Below, piece by piece: positions 17,188 to 26,802 of a stretch of DNA of 64,000 nucleotides. Positions within the stretch are counted from its first letter, which is position 1. Each line of letters begins with the position of its first letter. Location: contig NZ_JOAJ01000008.1 of the NCBI RefSeq assembly GCF_000720425.1, positions 1 through 64,000 of the forward strand, read 5' to 3'. Source of the DNA: Nocardia rhamnosiphila NBRC 108938 (GTDB taxonomy: Bacteria > Actinomycetota > Actinomycetes > Mycobacteriales > Mycobacteriaceae). The notes beneath the pieces were generated by a model, which saw only the letters and a program-made list of their open reading frames with translations, did no database searches and was not told the DNA's origin. Both the position numbers and the translations under genes were made by a program.

Positions 17188-20100
17188 GTGCCGGCGGCAG
17201 AGCAGGATGCCTCGAAGGCCAGCGATCCCGGGTTACCGCTCACCGGCCCTCAGCTGGGAATATGGAATGCGCAGCTGTTCGACCCGGACTCCGGGCGGTA
17301 TCTGGTCGGTGAGGTCCTCGAGATCTCCGGCGATACCCCGATCGATGTCGGGGCATTGGCCGAGGCGATCCGCCGCACGGTGGCCGAAGCGGAGAACATG
17401 CGGTTGCGGTTCCGCGATACCGCGGCCGGTCCACGGCAGTACGTCTGTGCGGAACCCGCCGTACTGCAGCCGATGATCGACCTGCGCGGTGCGGCCGAAC
17501 CGTATTCGCTCGCCCACGAGGCGGTGGCACTGGAACGTCATCACGCGGCGCAGCGGTGCCGCGGCATGGTGGACCGGCGATTGTACAACTACACGCTGAT
17601 CCGGCTCACCGACTCCGAGGTCTGGTGTGTGCAGCTTTATCACCACCTGATCGTCGACGGCTACAGCGCGGCCCTGCTGTCGCGCCGGGTCGCCGCGCAC
17701 TACACCGCGCTGCGCCGGCAGACGGAACCGCCCCGGGCGTCCTTCGGCACTATCGCCGAGCTGGTCGCCGACGAGCAGAACTACCGCGACAGCGAGCAAT
17801 TCACCGCCGACCAGCGCTACTGGCGTGAACAGCTCAGCCCCGCGCCCTCGCTCGACGGCCGCGGGACCGCCCTCGGGGGCGCGGTGGAACGCACCCTGCG
17901 CGCCGAGGCGATCCTGCCGGTGGAAACGCTGGAACGGCTGCGCGCTTGTACCGAGCGCTACCGGATCACCTGGGCCGACGGCCTGATCGCCTGCTATGCC
18001 GCCTATGTGCAGCGGCTGCTGGGCAATTCCGATGTCGTGCTCTCGATGTTGATGATGGGCCGGGTCGGCCGGGTCGCGCTGAGCACCCCGGCGATGGCGG
18101 TCAACGTGCTGCCGCTGCGGCTGACCGTGCACGCCCACGACACCGTCGGCGAACTCGGCGTGCGGGTCGCCGAGACGCTGCGGGAGATGCGCAGGCATCA
18201 GCGCTACAGCGGTGCCGACCTGGCCCGCGACCTCAGCGGTTTCGGGGCGGGTGAACTGCTGCACGGAATCGGTATGAACCTCAAGGTTTTCGACTTCGCC
18301 CTCGACTTCGACGGCGCCGAGGGCGTGCTGCGGAACGTGGCCGGCGGTCCGCCGGAGGATCTCGGACTGGTGGTGACCCCGCTCCCCGACAAATCGGTGC
18401 TGCTCGGCTTCGAATGCGATGCCCGCACCAACGATCCGGAGACCGCCTACCGCCGGGTGGTGGGTCTGGTGCGGGTGATCGAGGCGTTCACCGAACTGGA
18501 CAAGGTGGCCGTCGGGACCCTGGAACTGATCGACCGCGCGGACCGCGACCGCCTGCTGGCCGCGCGCTGCGGGCCGCCGGCTGCCGCCGGCACCGCCGAA
18601 CCGGTGCCCGCCGCGCTGGACCGGATGGTCGCCGCGTATGCCGGCGACACGGTCCTGGTCAGCGGTGCACAGCGCTACACGGCCGGTGAACTCGGTGCGC
18701 AGGTGTACCGGCTGGCCCGGTATCTGCGGGACCGGGGCGTGACACCGGGCGGGCTCGTCGGTGTCGCGCTACCGCGGACCGCGGATCTGGTGGTCGCGCT
18801 GCTGGCCGTATGGCGGGCGGGCGGCACGTATCTGCCGCTGGACCCGGAACATCCGGTCCCCCGGCTCCAGACCATGATCGACGACGCCGCCCCGGTCCTG
18901 GTGCTCACCGACAGCGCCCTGGCCGGTGCCCTCGACGGGCCGGCAGTGGTACTCGACAGCGACCCGGTGCGCGAGGCGTTGCGCGGTTATCCGGGCACAC
19001 CGCCGACCGCGGGCGAGACCGGGACCGTCCGGGGTGATCACCCCGCCTATGTGCTCTACACCTCCGGCTCCACCGGTACGCCGAAAGGGGTGGTGATCGA
19101 CCACACCGCGCTGGCGCAGCTGGTGGCCGGGCACCGGTCCGGGATCTACGCCGAGACCGTCGCACGGGCCGGGGGCCGGCGGCTCGCGGTCGCGCATACG
19201 ACCTCCTTCGCCTTCGACGCGGCGCTCGATCCACTGCTGTGGCTGCTCGACGGTCATCGGATCCATCTGTACGACAGCGATATCCGGCGCGATCCCGCGG
19301 CGCTGGTCGCGGCGATGCGAACCGACGGAATCGAGGTGGTGGACGGAACCCCGACGCTGGCCGCCGCGCTCTTCGGGCACGGGCTGGCCGAGCTCGCGCC
19401 GCGGCTGCTCGTCCTGGGCGGGGAAGCCTGCCCGCCCGATCTGTGGCAGCAGGTGCAGCGCGCCGGGATCACCGCGGTCAATCTGTACGGGCCGACCGAG
19501 GCCACCGTCGACGCCATCGGCGCGCCCGTGCGCGGCGCGGACCCGCATATCGGTGTCCCGCTTCCCGGGGTGCGGGCCTATCTCCTCGACAACGGACTCC
19601 AGGCGGTGGCCGACGGACAACCCGGCGAACTGTATCTGGCGGGCGCGGGTATCGCGCAGGGCTATCTGGGCGCCCCCGGAATCACGGCCCAGCGCTTCAT
19701 AGCCGATCCTTTCGGCCCGCCGGGTGCCCGGATGTACCGCAGCGGCGATCTGGCGCGCTGGGAGGCCGGGAGCGGCTATTTCTATTCCGGCCGCGCCGAT
19801 GCCCAGGTGAAGATTCGCGGGCACCGGATCGAGATCGGTGAGGTGGAGGCCGCGCTGAGCGGGCTCCCGGAGGTCGCGACGGCGGCCGCCGATATCCGGG
19901 ATATCGCGGGGCGGGCGAGTCTCGTCGGTTACGTCGTGCCGGCGCGGGACGCGCCGGACGCCAGCGGCGGACCGGGCGATCTCGGTGCCCGGATACGCAA
20001 CCGGTTGGCCGAATCGCTGCCCGATCCGATGGTGCCGACCCGCGTCGTGGTGCTCGAAGAACTGCCGTGGACGGTGAACGGCAAGGTCGACCGTGCCGCG

Positions 20101-23100
20101 CTGCCCGATCCGGCCGAACCGGCCGGTGGGCGCGCGCCGGCCACCGTGGCCGAGCACGCGGTCGCCGAGGTGGTCGCCGAACTGCTCGGCGGCGCGACCG
20201 TCGATATCGACGACGACTTCTTCGGCGCCGGGGGTGACAGCATCACCGCGATCGGGGTCTGCACCCGGCTCCGGGAACGGGGACTGGTCCTGGCCCCGCA
20301 GGACATGCTGACCCGCCGCAGTCTGGCCGATCTGGCCGCGGCGGCCGAAAACGTCGATCCCGCGGCGGTTTCCGGGACGCAGCGGCCGCCGGACGCGGCC
20401 GCCGTCGCGATAGCGCTCCCGCCGGACGACGCCGCCGAATTGACCGCCGCGTACGGGCCGATCGCCGATGTGCTGCCGCTCTCCCCGTTGCAGGAGGGGC
20501 TGCTCTTCCACGCCCTGCGCGACGGCGCGGCCGATGTCTACACGCTCACCGCCCGTTTCGAACTGGCGGGACCGCTGGACCCGGACCGGCTGGGCGCGGC
20601 ATTCGCGACGGTGCTGGGACGGCATCCGAACCTGGCCGCGGCCTTCCGATACGAGCAGTTCGACCGCCCGGTGCAGGTGATCCCGCGGACACCGCGGGTG
20701 GCATGGCAGGTCGAGGATCTGCGCGACCGGTCACCGGCCGCCGCCGCGGCGGCCGCGCGGAAGCTGGAGGAGCTGGCCGGGGCGCGGACCTTCGATATCG
20801 CCGAACCACCGCTGCTGCGGGCACTGCTCATCCGGCTGTCCGATACCGCGCACCGACTGGTGCTGACCGCCCATCATCTGCTGGCCGACGGCTGGTCGGT
20901 GCCGATCGTGCTGCGCGAGATGCTCGCGCTCTACCACGGCGAGCGGTTGCCCGAACCCGGTTACTACGGCACCTATCTGGCCTGGCTCGCCGCCCGCGAC
21001 AGCGACGCGGCCGTCCGCCGCTGGGCCGAATACCTGCGGGGACTGTCCGCGCCGAGCCTGGTCGGCGCGCCCGGGCCGCGGTCGGTCGCGGTGGGACTGG
21101 ATGTACCGCTGGCCGTCGAGATCGCGGCCGCGCTCGAATCGTTCGGCCGGGCCAACGGACTGACCATGAACACCCTGTTGCAGGGTGCGTGGGGGTTGGT
21201 ACTGGCCGAGCAACTCGGTCGCGACGATGTGGTCTTCGGCGCGGTGGTGTCGGGCCGGCCGAGCGAGCTGCCGGGTGTGGCGGGCATGGTCGGGCTGTTC
21301 AGTAACACCGTCCCGGTCCGGCTGGTCCTGGATCCCGCGCGGCCCGCGGCCGTGCAGTTCGCCGAATTCCAGCAGACCACACTCGACCTGCAGAACCAGG
21401 GCTACCTGGGCCTGGCCACAGTCGAACGGGCGGCCGGAATCGGCCGGCTGTTCGACACCCTCGTGGTGTACGAGAACTTCCCGAAAACCGGTGTGCAGGG
21501 AAATGACTCGCACGAGCTCGGGGTGGCCGGTGTGACGGTGCACAGCCTCACCCACTACCCGGTGACGGTGACGGCCCTGCCCGGCGACCGGTTCCGCCTG
21601 ATGCTGCACCACGACCCCGGCGCGGTGGACGCCGCGTCCGCCATACGGATGGCGGCCCGGCTCGGTGCGGTACTCACTGCCCTGGTCGACGAGCCCGGCG
21701 CCACCGCCGGCGCCGTGCTGGCGGCCACCCGGCACCCGGACACCCGCGGCCGCACCATGGCCGATTGGGGTCCGCATACCGCGCTCGATCCCGCGGCGCC
21801 CGCGATCACGGTCGACGGCGCGACGATCGCCTACCGCGAATTCGAGGCGCGCGCCAACCGGCTCGCCCGCTGGCTGGTCGCCCGGGATATCGGTCCCGAG
21901 ACCGTGGTGACCGTGGCCATGCGGCGCGGCGCCGATCAGGTGATCGCGGCGCATGCCATCTGCCGGGCCGGCGGGGTGTACCTGCCGGTGGATCCGGGGC
22001 AGCCCGCCGAACGCGTGGACACCATCCTCGCGGCCGCCGCCACGCCGCTGGTGCTGACCACGGCCGCCGACGCCTTCGAAACCGGCCGGGCGCCCGTGGT
22101 TTCCGTCGATACGCTCGACACCGCGGGTTTCGCGGCCACCGCGCTCACCGACGCCGACCGGCTCGCGCCGTTGCGGCCGGACAATGCGGCCTACCTGCTG
22201 TTCACCTCCGGCTCCACCGGGGTGCCCAAGGGCGTGACGGTCCCGCACGCGGCCATCGTGAACACCTTCGCCTGGTTGCAGGAACAGCACGGGTTCGGGA
22301 TCGGTGACACCGTGCTGTACCGGACCCCGGCGACCTTCGACGCCTCACTGCTGGAGATCTTCCTGCCGCTGCTGGTGGGCGCCCGGATCGTGGTGGCGCG
22401 CCCCAACGGTCACCGCGACCCCTACTATCAGGCACGGCTGATGGCCGAGGAACGGGTCACCGCGATCCAGATGACCTCATCCATGCTCACCACCACGGCC
22501 GAGGAAAGCGATCTGTCCGGGTGCGGCGCGCTGCGCTGTGTGTTCACCGGCGGCGAACCGCTGCCGCCCGCGACGGCACAGCGGTTCCGGACCGCGACCG
22601 GGGCCCGGGTGAACAACCTGTACGGCCCCACCGAGGCCGCGGTCTGCATCACCTATCACGCGACCGACGACGCCGACACCGTGACCGTCCCGATCGGCCG
22701 TCCGCCCGGCGGCGCGGGTGTGCGGGTGCTCGACGACAGGTTGCGGCCGGTGCCGTCCGGGGTGGTCGGGGAGCTGTATCTGACCGGGGTCCAGCTCGCC
22801 CGCGGATACCTGCACCGCCCGGAACAGACCGCGCGGACCTTCGTCGCCGACCCCGCCGGGACCGGCGAACGGATGTACCGCACCGGCGATCTGGTCCGCT
22901 GGGGCGCCGACGGTGAACTCGAGTACGTGGGCCGCACCGACAGCCAGATCAAACTGCGCGGTCAGCGGATCGAACTCGGCGATATCGAGTCGGCGATCCT
23001 GCGCCGCCCCGAGATCGTCCAGGTGGCGGTGATCCTGCGCGAGGACAACCCCGGCGATCAGCGCCTGGTGGCCTACCTGCGGACGCGGACCGGCGCCACC

Positions 23101-24309
23101 CTGGACGTCGACGCGGTGCGCGCCACGGTGCGCGACGCCCTGCCGGAGTACATGATTCCGGCGGCCTTCGTGGAACTCGACGAGATCCCGATGACGAGCA
23201 GCGACAAACTCGACCGCAAGGCGCTCCCGGTCCCCGACTATCCCGTGGACGCGCCCGTCGTCGCCGTCACCGCGGTCGCGGACCCGACGCTGTCCGCCGC
23301 CGCCGGGCCGGTACTCGCGGCCATGGCCGCGGTACTCGGTGTGGCGGCCGTCGGACCGGACGACGATTTCTTCGCCGCGGGCGGTCATTCGCTCACCGCG
23401 GTCCGGCTGGTCGGCCGATTGCGCCGGGCGGGTCACGAGGTGGTGGTCGACGATATCTTCGAGGCGCCCACCGCCCGGGCGCTGGCGGCCCGGATCGACG
23501 GTGCCGCTCCGGTGGCGCCGCCGCAGGTGGTTCCGGCTCGGGAAGCGGATCTCGCCGCGCCCTCCGAGGAGATCGCCATGCTGGGCCGGCGCCTCGACCA
23601 TGTGCTCGAACTTCGTCCTCGCGGCTCGGCCGAACCACTGTTCTGTGTGCATCCGGTGGGCGGCACCGCCTGGCAGTTCACCCCGCTGGCCCGGCGGCTG
23701 CGCGCCGACCGGCCGCTGATCGGCTTGCAGTTGCCGGCGCTGCGGGGCGCGGAATCGGGCGCCACGACCATCGACGAACTCGCCGCGCGGTATCTGGCGA
23801 CCATCCGGGAGATCCAGCCCGAGGGGCCCTACCACCTGCTCGGGTACTCACTCGGCGGCAATATCGTGCACGCGATCGCCGCGGCCCTCGCCGAGTGCGG
23901 CGTAGAGGTCGCGTTCGTGGGCCTGGTCGATTCGCATCCGCTGGCGAATCTGGCGGACCAGGCCACCGCGGCACTGGCGGATCCGGAGCGCCTGGCGGCC
24001 CTGCTGCCCGAACTCCCCGACGACGCCCCGGATCTCGCGGCGCTCATCCGGGGCGCGGCCGGCGAACTGCTGCGCATGGTCACCGTCTCCGAGGCACCGA
24101 GCTATGCCGGGCCGATGGCGCTGTACGCGGCCGATCCCGGTGACGAGGACGCTGCCGCGCGGGTCGCCGCCCAGCTGGCGGGCTGGCGCGCCGCCGGTGC
24201 GCGGATCACCCCGCGCCGCTTGCCCTACTCCCATTTCGGGATCGTTTCCGAGGACGGCTGGTCGGAGGTGGCCGCGCTGCTGGATACCGAAGCGGCCCTG
24301 CGGACCTGA
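17188..24309 (+). CDS. Two-module siderophore NRPS (C-A-T-C-A-T-TE)
   Basis: 2373 residues from GTG 17188, which has the ribosome site GAAGGGAG; the frame is open to 17116 but without one. Domains by residue: C1 15-430 (HHLIVDG), A1 450-930, T1 984-1050 (GGDS), C2 1088-1510 (HHLLADG, GLFSNTVPVR), A2 1525-2015, T2 2028-2108 (GGHS), TE 2140-2368 (GYSLGG). The order is that of DhbF, with an EntF-like thioesterase. Hand-read specificity residues are D-A-D-D-V-G-L-V-D-K for A1, an acidic pocket that would suit a basic amino acid, and D-A-L-Q-F-G-L-V-C-K for A2, closest to glycine codes; neither looks like Ser or Thr. C1 would take 2,3-dihydroxybenzoate from the carrier at 28988. There is no epimerase domain and no MbtH-like gene in the window. 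Confidence 0.93.
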   Translation: MPAAEQDASKASDPGLPLTGPQLGIWNAQLFDPDSGRYLVGEVLEISGDTPIDVGALAEAIRRTVAEAENMRLRFRDTAAGPRQYVCAEPAVLQPMIDLRGAAEPYSLAHEAVALERHHAAQRCRGMVDRRLYNYTLIRLTDSEVWCVQLYHHLIVDGYSAALLSRRVAAHYTALRRQTEPPRASFGTIAELVADEQNYRDSEQFTADQRYWREQLSPAPSLDGRGTALGGAVERTLRAEAILPVETLERLRACTERYRITWADGLIACYAAYVQRLLGNSDVVLSMLMMGRVGRVALSTPAMAVNVLPLRLTVHAHDTVGELGVRVAETLREMRRHQRYSGADLARDLSGFGAGELLHGIGMNLKVFDFALDFDGAEGVLRNVAGGPPEDLGLVVTPLPDKSVLLGFECDARTNDPETAYRRVVGLVRVIEAFTELDKVAVGTLELIDRADRDRLLAARCGPPAAAGTAEPVPAALDRMVAAYAGDTVLVSGAQRYTAGELGAQVYRLARYLRDRGVTPGGLVGVALPRTADLVVALLAVWRAGGTYLPLDPEHPVPRLQTMIDDAAPVLVLTDSALAGALDGPAVVLDSDPVREALRGYPGTPPTAGETGTVRGDHPAYVLYTSGSTGTPKGVVIDHTALAQLVAGHRSGIYAETVARAGGRRLAVAHTTSFAFDAALDPLLWLLDGHRIHLYDSDIRRDPAALVAAMRTDGIEVVDGTPTLAAALFGHGLAELAPRLLVLGGEACPPDLWQQVQRAGITAVNLYGPTEATVDAIGAPVRGADPHIGVPLPGVRAYLLDNGLQAVADGQPGELYLAGAGIAQGYLGAPGITAQRFIADPFGPPGARMYRSGDLARWEAGSGYFYSGRADAQVKIRGHRIEIGEVEAALSGLPEVATAAADIRDIAGRASLVGYVVPARDAPDASGGPGDLGARIRNRLAESLPDPMVPTRVVVLEELPWTVNGKVDRAALPDPAEPAGGRAPATVAEHAVAEVVAELLGGATVDIDDDFFGAGGDSITAIGVCTRLRERGLVLAPQDMLTRRSLADLAAAAENVDPAAVSGTQRPPDAAAVAIALPPDDAAELTAAYGPIADVLPLSPLQEGLLFHALRDGAADVYTLTARFELAGPLDPDRLGAAFATVLGRHPNLAAAFRYEQFDRPVQVIPRTPRVAWQVEDLRDRSPAAAAAAARKLEELAGARTFDIAEPPLLRALLIRLSDTAHRLVLTAHHLLADGWSVPIVLREMLALYHGERLPEPGYYGTYLAWLAARDSDAAVRRWAEYLRGLSAPSLVGAPGPRSVAVGLDVPLAVEIAAALESFGRANGLTMNTLLQGAWGLVLAEQLGRDDVVFGAVVSGRPSELPGVAGMVGLFSNTVPVRLVLDPARPAAVQFAEFQQTTLDLQNQGYLGLATVERAAGIGRLFDTLVVYENFPKTGVQGNDSHELGVAGVTVHSLTHYPVTVTALPGDRFRLMLHHDPGAVDAASAIRMAARLGAVLTALVDEPGATAGAVLAATRHPDTRGRTMADWGPHTALDPAAPAITVDGATIAYREFEARANRLARWLVARDIGPETVVTVAMRRGADQVIAAHAICRAGGVYLPVDPGQPAERVDTILAAAATPLVLTTAADAFETGRAPVVSVDTLDTAGFAATALTDADRLAPLRPDNAAYLLFTSGSTGVPKGVTVPHAAIVNTFAWLQEQHGFGIGDTVLYRTPATFDASLLEIFLPLLVGARIVVARPNGHRDPYYQARLMAEERVTAIQMTSSMLTTTAEESDLSGCGALRCVFTGGEPLPPATAQRFRTATGARVNNLYGPTEAAVCITYHATDDADTVTVPIGRPPGGAGVRVLDDRLRPVPSGVVGELYLTGVQLARGYLHRPEQTARTFVADPAGTGERMYRTGDLVRWGADGELEYVGRTDSQIKLRGQRIELGDIESAILRRPEIVQVAVILREDNPGDQRLVAYLRTRTGATLDVDAVRATVRDALPEYMIPAAFVELDEIPMTSSDKLDRKALPVPDYPVDAPVVAVTAVADPTLSAAAGPVLAAMAAVLGVAAVGPDDDFFAAGGHSLTAVRLVGRLRRAGHEVVVDDIFEAPTARALAARIDGAAPVAPPQVVPAREADLAAPSEEIAMLGRRLDHVLELRPRGSAEPLFCVHPVGGTAWQFTPLARRLRADRPLIGLQLPALRGAESGATTIDELAARYLATIREIQPEGPYHLLGYSLGGNIVHAIAAALAECGVEVAFVGLVDSHPLANLADQATAALADPERLAALLPELPDDAPDLAALIRGAAGELLRMVTVSEAPSYAGPMALYAADPGDEDAAARVAAQLAGWRAAGARITPRRLPYSHFGIVSEDGWSEVAALLDTEAALRT

Positions 24310-24387
24310 CCGTGCGTCCCGGTCCCCGAGACCTCGCCGCGGCACCATCCGGTACCCCGGCGATTCGAGAAAGAAAGTAGAACACCT

Positions 24388-25386
24388 ATGTCGCTGTTAT
24401 CCCACAGCCGCTTCGCGGCCTGGCTACGCCTCGTGGTCGGTCTGTTCGTCGCGGTGGTCGCGGTCGCGAGCTGTAGCTCCGATGCCGAACCCGCCGCCGC
24501 TTCCGGGACCCGCCCGGTCCAGACCGAGAAGGGCGCCATCGAGGTTCCCGCGGACCCGCAGCGGGTGGTGGTGCTCAACGGCGCGCTGGCCGGCTACCTC
24601 TACGACCTCGACGTTCCGGTGGCCGCGGCGGACCCGCGGGTGCTCGGGGTCAGCGGCCGTAATGCCGATTTCCCTAAGACCTGGGCCGATGCCGCGAAGG
24701 AGCAGGGCACCCAGATGGTGCCGGTGGGACAGGCCGTGAACGTGGAGTTCGTCGCCTCCCTCCAGCCCGACCTGATCATCGGTGGCGGCCAGGGTTTCCC
24801 GGCCAAACAGTCGGTGGACGCCTACGACCAGCTCAGTGCCATCGCGCCGACGGTACTGCTGCCCGGCAATGTCACCGGCTGGCAGGATCAGCTGAAGCAG
24901 ATCGCCGATGTGGTGAACCGCGCCGACAAGGTCGCCGACCTGATCTCGGCCTACGACGACAAGGTGAAGCAGGTTTCCGCGGCGATCAAGGTCCCCGAGC
25001 AGCAGGTCGGCTACTTCCAGTCGGCCGCCGACGGCCAGCCGAAGATGATCCTGCCGAACGCCGCGCTGCCGACGCTGCTCGCCGAGCTGGGTTTCCAGGC
25101 CGATGACCAGGTTCTCGCCAAAGCCGGTAACCCCGAGCTGAACCCCTCGGCCGACTGGTTCGGTTTCAGCCCCGAACTGCTGACCAAGGTCGTGGACGCG
25201 CCCGTGGTGTTCGTCGTGCCGCTCAGCGGCGCCAAGAGCGCGGCCGATCTCGCCAAGGATCCGCTGTACGCCCAGCTGCCGGCGTTCAAGGACAAGAAGG
25301 TCTACGAACTGCCGGCCACCAGCTACCGGCCGGACTACCGCGGCGTCATGGACACCCTCGATCTGATTGCGGAGCAGTTCAATTGA
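24388..25386 (+). CDS. Iron-siderophore ABC transporter substrate-binding lipoprotein
   Basis: 332 residues. An N-terminal lipoprotein signal with lipobox VASC (Cys near residue 30) is followed by a FecB/FepB-type periplasmic binding fold: IEVPADPQRVVVLNG, a YDLDVPVAAADPRVLGV segment, and a long central helix. It would capture the ferric siderophore for the FecCD permeases. It lies 78 bases after the NRPS and is likely in the same operon. The last two codons and stop fall at the edge of the inserted TnpB element (boundary near 25383), so the native C-terminus may be altered by a residue or two. Confidence 0.92.
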   Translation: MSLLSHSRFAAWLRLVVGLFVAVVAVASCSSDAEPAAASGTRPVQTEKGAIEVPADPQRVVVLNGALAGYLYDLDVPVAAADPRVLGVSGRNADFPKTWADAAKEQGTQMVPVGQAVNVEFVASLQPDLIIGGGQGFPAKQSVDAYDQLSAIAPTVLLPGNVTGWQDQLKQIADVVNRADKVADLISAYDDKVKQVSAAIKVPEQQVGYFQSAADGQPKMILPNAALPTLLAELGFQADDQVLAKAGNPELNPSADWFGFSPELLTKVVDAPVVFVVPLSGAKSAADLAKDPLYAQLPAFKDKKVYELPATSYRPDYRGVMDTLDLIAEQFN

Positions 25387-25500
25387 CTTCCTCCCGGCCC
25401 TAAAGGACCGGAATTCCCGTCCGGCTCACACCGGATAGTTCCTGCTTCGTAGCCGACGACCGAGGGGAGGCCCCTTGCGGATTCACACCAGCTCCACAGG
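25383..25500 (-). ncRNA. Predicted TnpB omega RNA 3' region (extent approximate)
   Basis: Characterised TnpB elements make an RNA from the 3' end of tnpB and the right end, with the guide just beyond the element. Here the minus strand has a seven-pair hairpin (one G-U pair) at 25394-25411 overlapping the tnpB TAG stop, then GAGGAAGTCAA. The predicted guide continues into the last bases of the binding-protein gene, 25382 downwards. The 5' end is not defined by the sequence. Confidence 0.4.
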
Positions 25501-26695
25501 CATCGCCGGGGGTTTCCCCGGCTACCGCACGACCTGCGGCAAGGATGTTCTTCGCGGCATTGATATCCCGGTCGTGCCGGGTGCCGCAGTCGGGGCACGC
25601 CCAGTGGCGCACCGACAATGTCAGGCCGGACGACAGATGCCCGCAGTTCGAGCAGGTCTTGCTGGACGGATACCAGCGGTCGATGACCACGACCCGTTTG
25701 CCGGCGCGTGCGGCCTTGTACTGCAGTTGGCGCCGGAACTCACCCAGTGCCGCGTCCCGCACCGCACGGTTGAGCCCGGCTTTGGCACGCACATTCCGGC
25801 CGGGCTTGGCCACGGTCCCCTTGGCGCTGCGGCTCATGCCCGCGACATTGAGGTCTTCGATCGCGATCACATCGTTTTCGCGAACCAGACGCGTCGAGGT
25901 GCGGTGCAGGAAGTCGGCACGGGCATTGCGGATCTTGCGGTGCGCCCGCGCGACCTTGATCTTGGCCTTGCGGCGGTTCGCCGACCCGCGCTGTTTGCGG
26001 GCCATGCGCCGCTGATAGCGGGCGAGGTTGCGGGCCTTGCGGTCCAGGCGGCGGGGGTTGGCGATCTTCTCCCCGGTCGACAGAACAGCGAAATCCTTCA
26101 CCCCGAGATCCACCCCGACCACCCGGCCGGTGTCCGGCAGCGGCTCGGGATCGTCGGTGTCCACCGCGAACGTCACGAACCACCGGCCGTCCGGCTCCCG
26201 CGACACGACCACCATCGTCGGATTCAGCGTCGCCAAGATCTCCGGGTCCCAGGACCACACGAAATCCAGCGGTGCCGTGTGCTTGGCCAAGGTCAGCTTG
26301 CCGTCACGAAGGCGGAACGCGGACCGCGTGTAGTGCGCGGACTGACGACCGTTGCGGGACTTGAACCGTGGGTACCGGGCTCGTCCGGCGAAGAAGTTGG
26401 CGTAGGCGGTGTGCTGGTGGCGCAGGGTTTGTTGCAACGGCACCGAGGAAACCTCGGACAGGAACGACAGATCCTCGGTCTTTTTCCACGCCGTCAGGGC
26501 GGCGTCGGTCTGCTTGTAGGAGGTTTTCGCCCCGTGCGCACGGTAGGCGCGGTGCCGGGCATCGAGGGTCTTGTTCCAGACCAGCCGCACACACCCGAAC
26601 GTGCGACCCAGCTGGGTCGCCTGTCCGGTATCGGGGTAGGCCCGGACTTTGTACGCCATCCGCACAGCGGAATTCTTAACACGGAGCACCGACAC
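25400..26695 (-). CDS. tnpB: TnpB RNA-guided nuclease
   Basis: 431 residues from the outermost start (GTG 26695); the ATG at 26659 (MAYKVRAYPD) looks more like usual TnpB N-termini, but neither has a ribosome site. RuvC-like catalytic residues are intact: Asp in VGVDLGVKDFAV, Glu in IAIEDLNV and Asp in DRDINAAKNI. A four-cysteine zinc ribbon (CSNCG ... CPDCG) sits between the last two. TnpB cleaves DNA guided by the right-end RNA and helps the element persist at its donor site. With no TnpA nearby it depends on another copy for transposition. It is oriented against the siderophore operon. Confidence 0.95.
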   Translation of the reverse strand: MSVLRVKNSAVRMAYKVRAYPDTGQATQLGRTFGCVRLVWNKTLDARHRAYRAHGAKTSYKQTDAALTAWKKTEDLSFLSEVSSVPLQQTLRHQHTAYANFFAGRARYPRFKSRNGRQSAHYTRSAFRLRDGKLTLAKHTAPLDFVWSWDPEILATLNPTMVVVSREPDGRWFVTFAVDTDDPEPLPDTGRVVGVDLGVKDFAVLSTGEKIANPRRLDRKARNLARYQRRMARKQRGSANRRKAKIKVARAHRKIRNARADFLHRTSTRLVRENDVIAIEDLNVAGMSRSAKGTVAKPGRNVRAKAGLNRAVRDAALGEFRRQLQYKAARAGKRVVVIDRWYPSSKTCSNCGHLSSGLTLSVRHWACPDCGTRHDRDINAAKNILAAGRAVAGETPGDACGAGVNPQGASPRSSATKQELSGVSRTGIPVL

Positions 26696-26732
26696 ACATA
26701 AAGAAAGAAGGTTGGCATGGCAACCGCTGATC

Positions 26733-26781
26733 GCGTCGAGTGCGGAGTCGACGCGTTTCCTCCCCGCCCTGAAGGACGGGG
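26733..26781. repeat. Left-end hairpins of the TnpB element
   Basis: Two hairpins: CGCGTCGA/TCGACGCG with an eight-base loop at 26733-26756, and a CCCCG-rich hairpin at 26762-26781 that resembles the right-end hairpin. Subterminal hairpins like these are the sites TnpA recognises in IS200/IS605 elements. Confidence 0.6.
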
Positions 26782-26802
26782 CCTCTACGCTACGGAGACT
26801 CG

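Larger units (their letters stand above)
25383..26781 (-). mobile_element. TnpB-only insertion element (IS200/IS605 superfamily, IS1341-like)
   Basis: A tnpB gene with no tnpA, bounded by two related hairpins in the same orientation: 25394-25411 (right end, past the tnpB stop) and 26762-26781 (left end). Both read GGTCC/CGTCC-loop-GGGC followed by GAGGAA on the minus strand. The right end finishes with GTCAA, which abuts the binding-protein gene; the left end stops before the exporter ribosome site at 26794. Exact boundaries need an empty-site comparison. Confidence 0.75.

Noticed and set aside
18769..20625. Long minus-strand open frame opposite NRPS module 1
   Set aside because: Low-complexity antisense of clear A-T-C coding sequence; no motifs or ribosome site.
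22477..23835. Long minus-strand open frame opposite NRPS module 2
   Set aside because: Antisense shadow of the A2, T2 and TE domains.
17188..24309. Nocobactin/mycobactin-type assignment of the siderophore NRPS
   Set aside because: No salicylate synthase, Ser/Thr cyclisation domain, lysine N-hydroxylase or PKS of that pathway is present; the genes are for dihydroxybenzoate.
25475..26701. Plus-strand open frame across the TnpB gene
   Set aside because: The minus strand carries an intact TnpB with all catalytic motifs, so this is its shadow.
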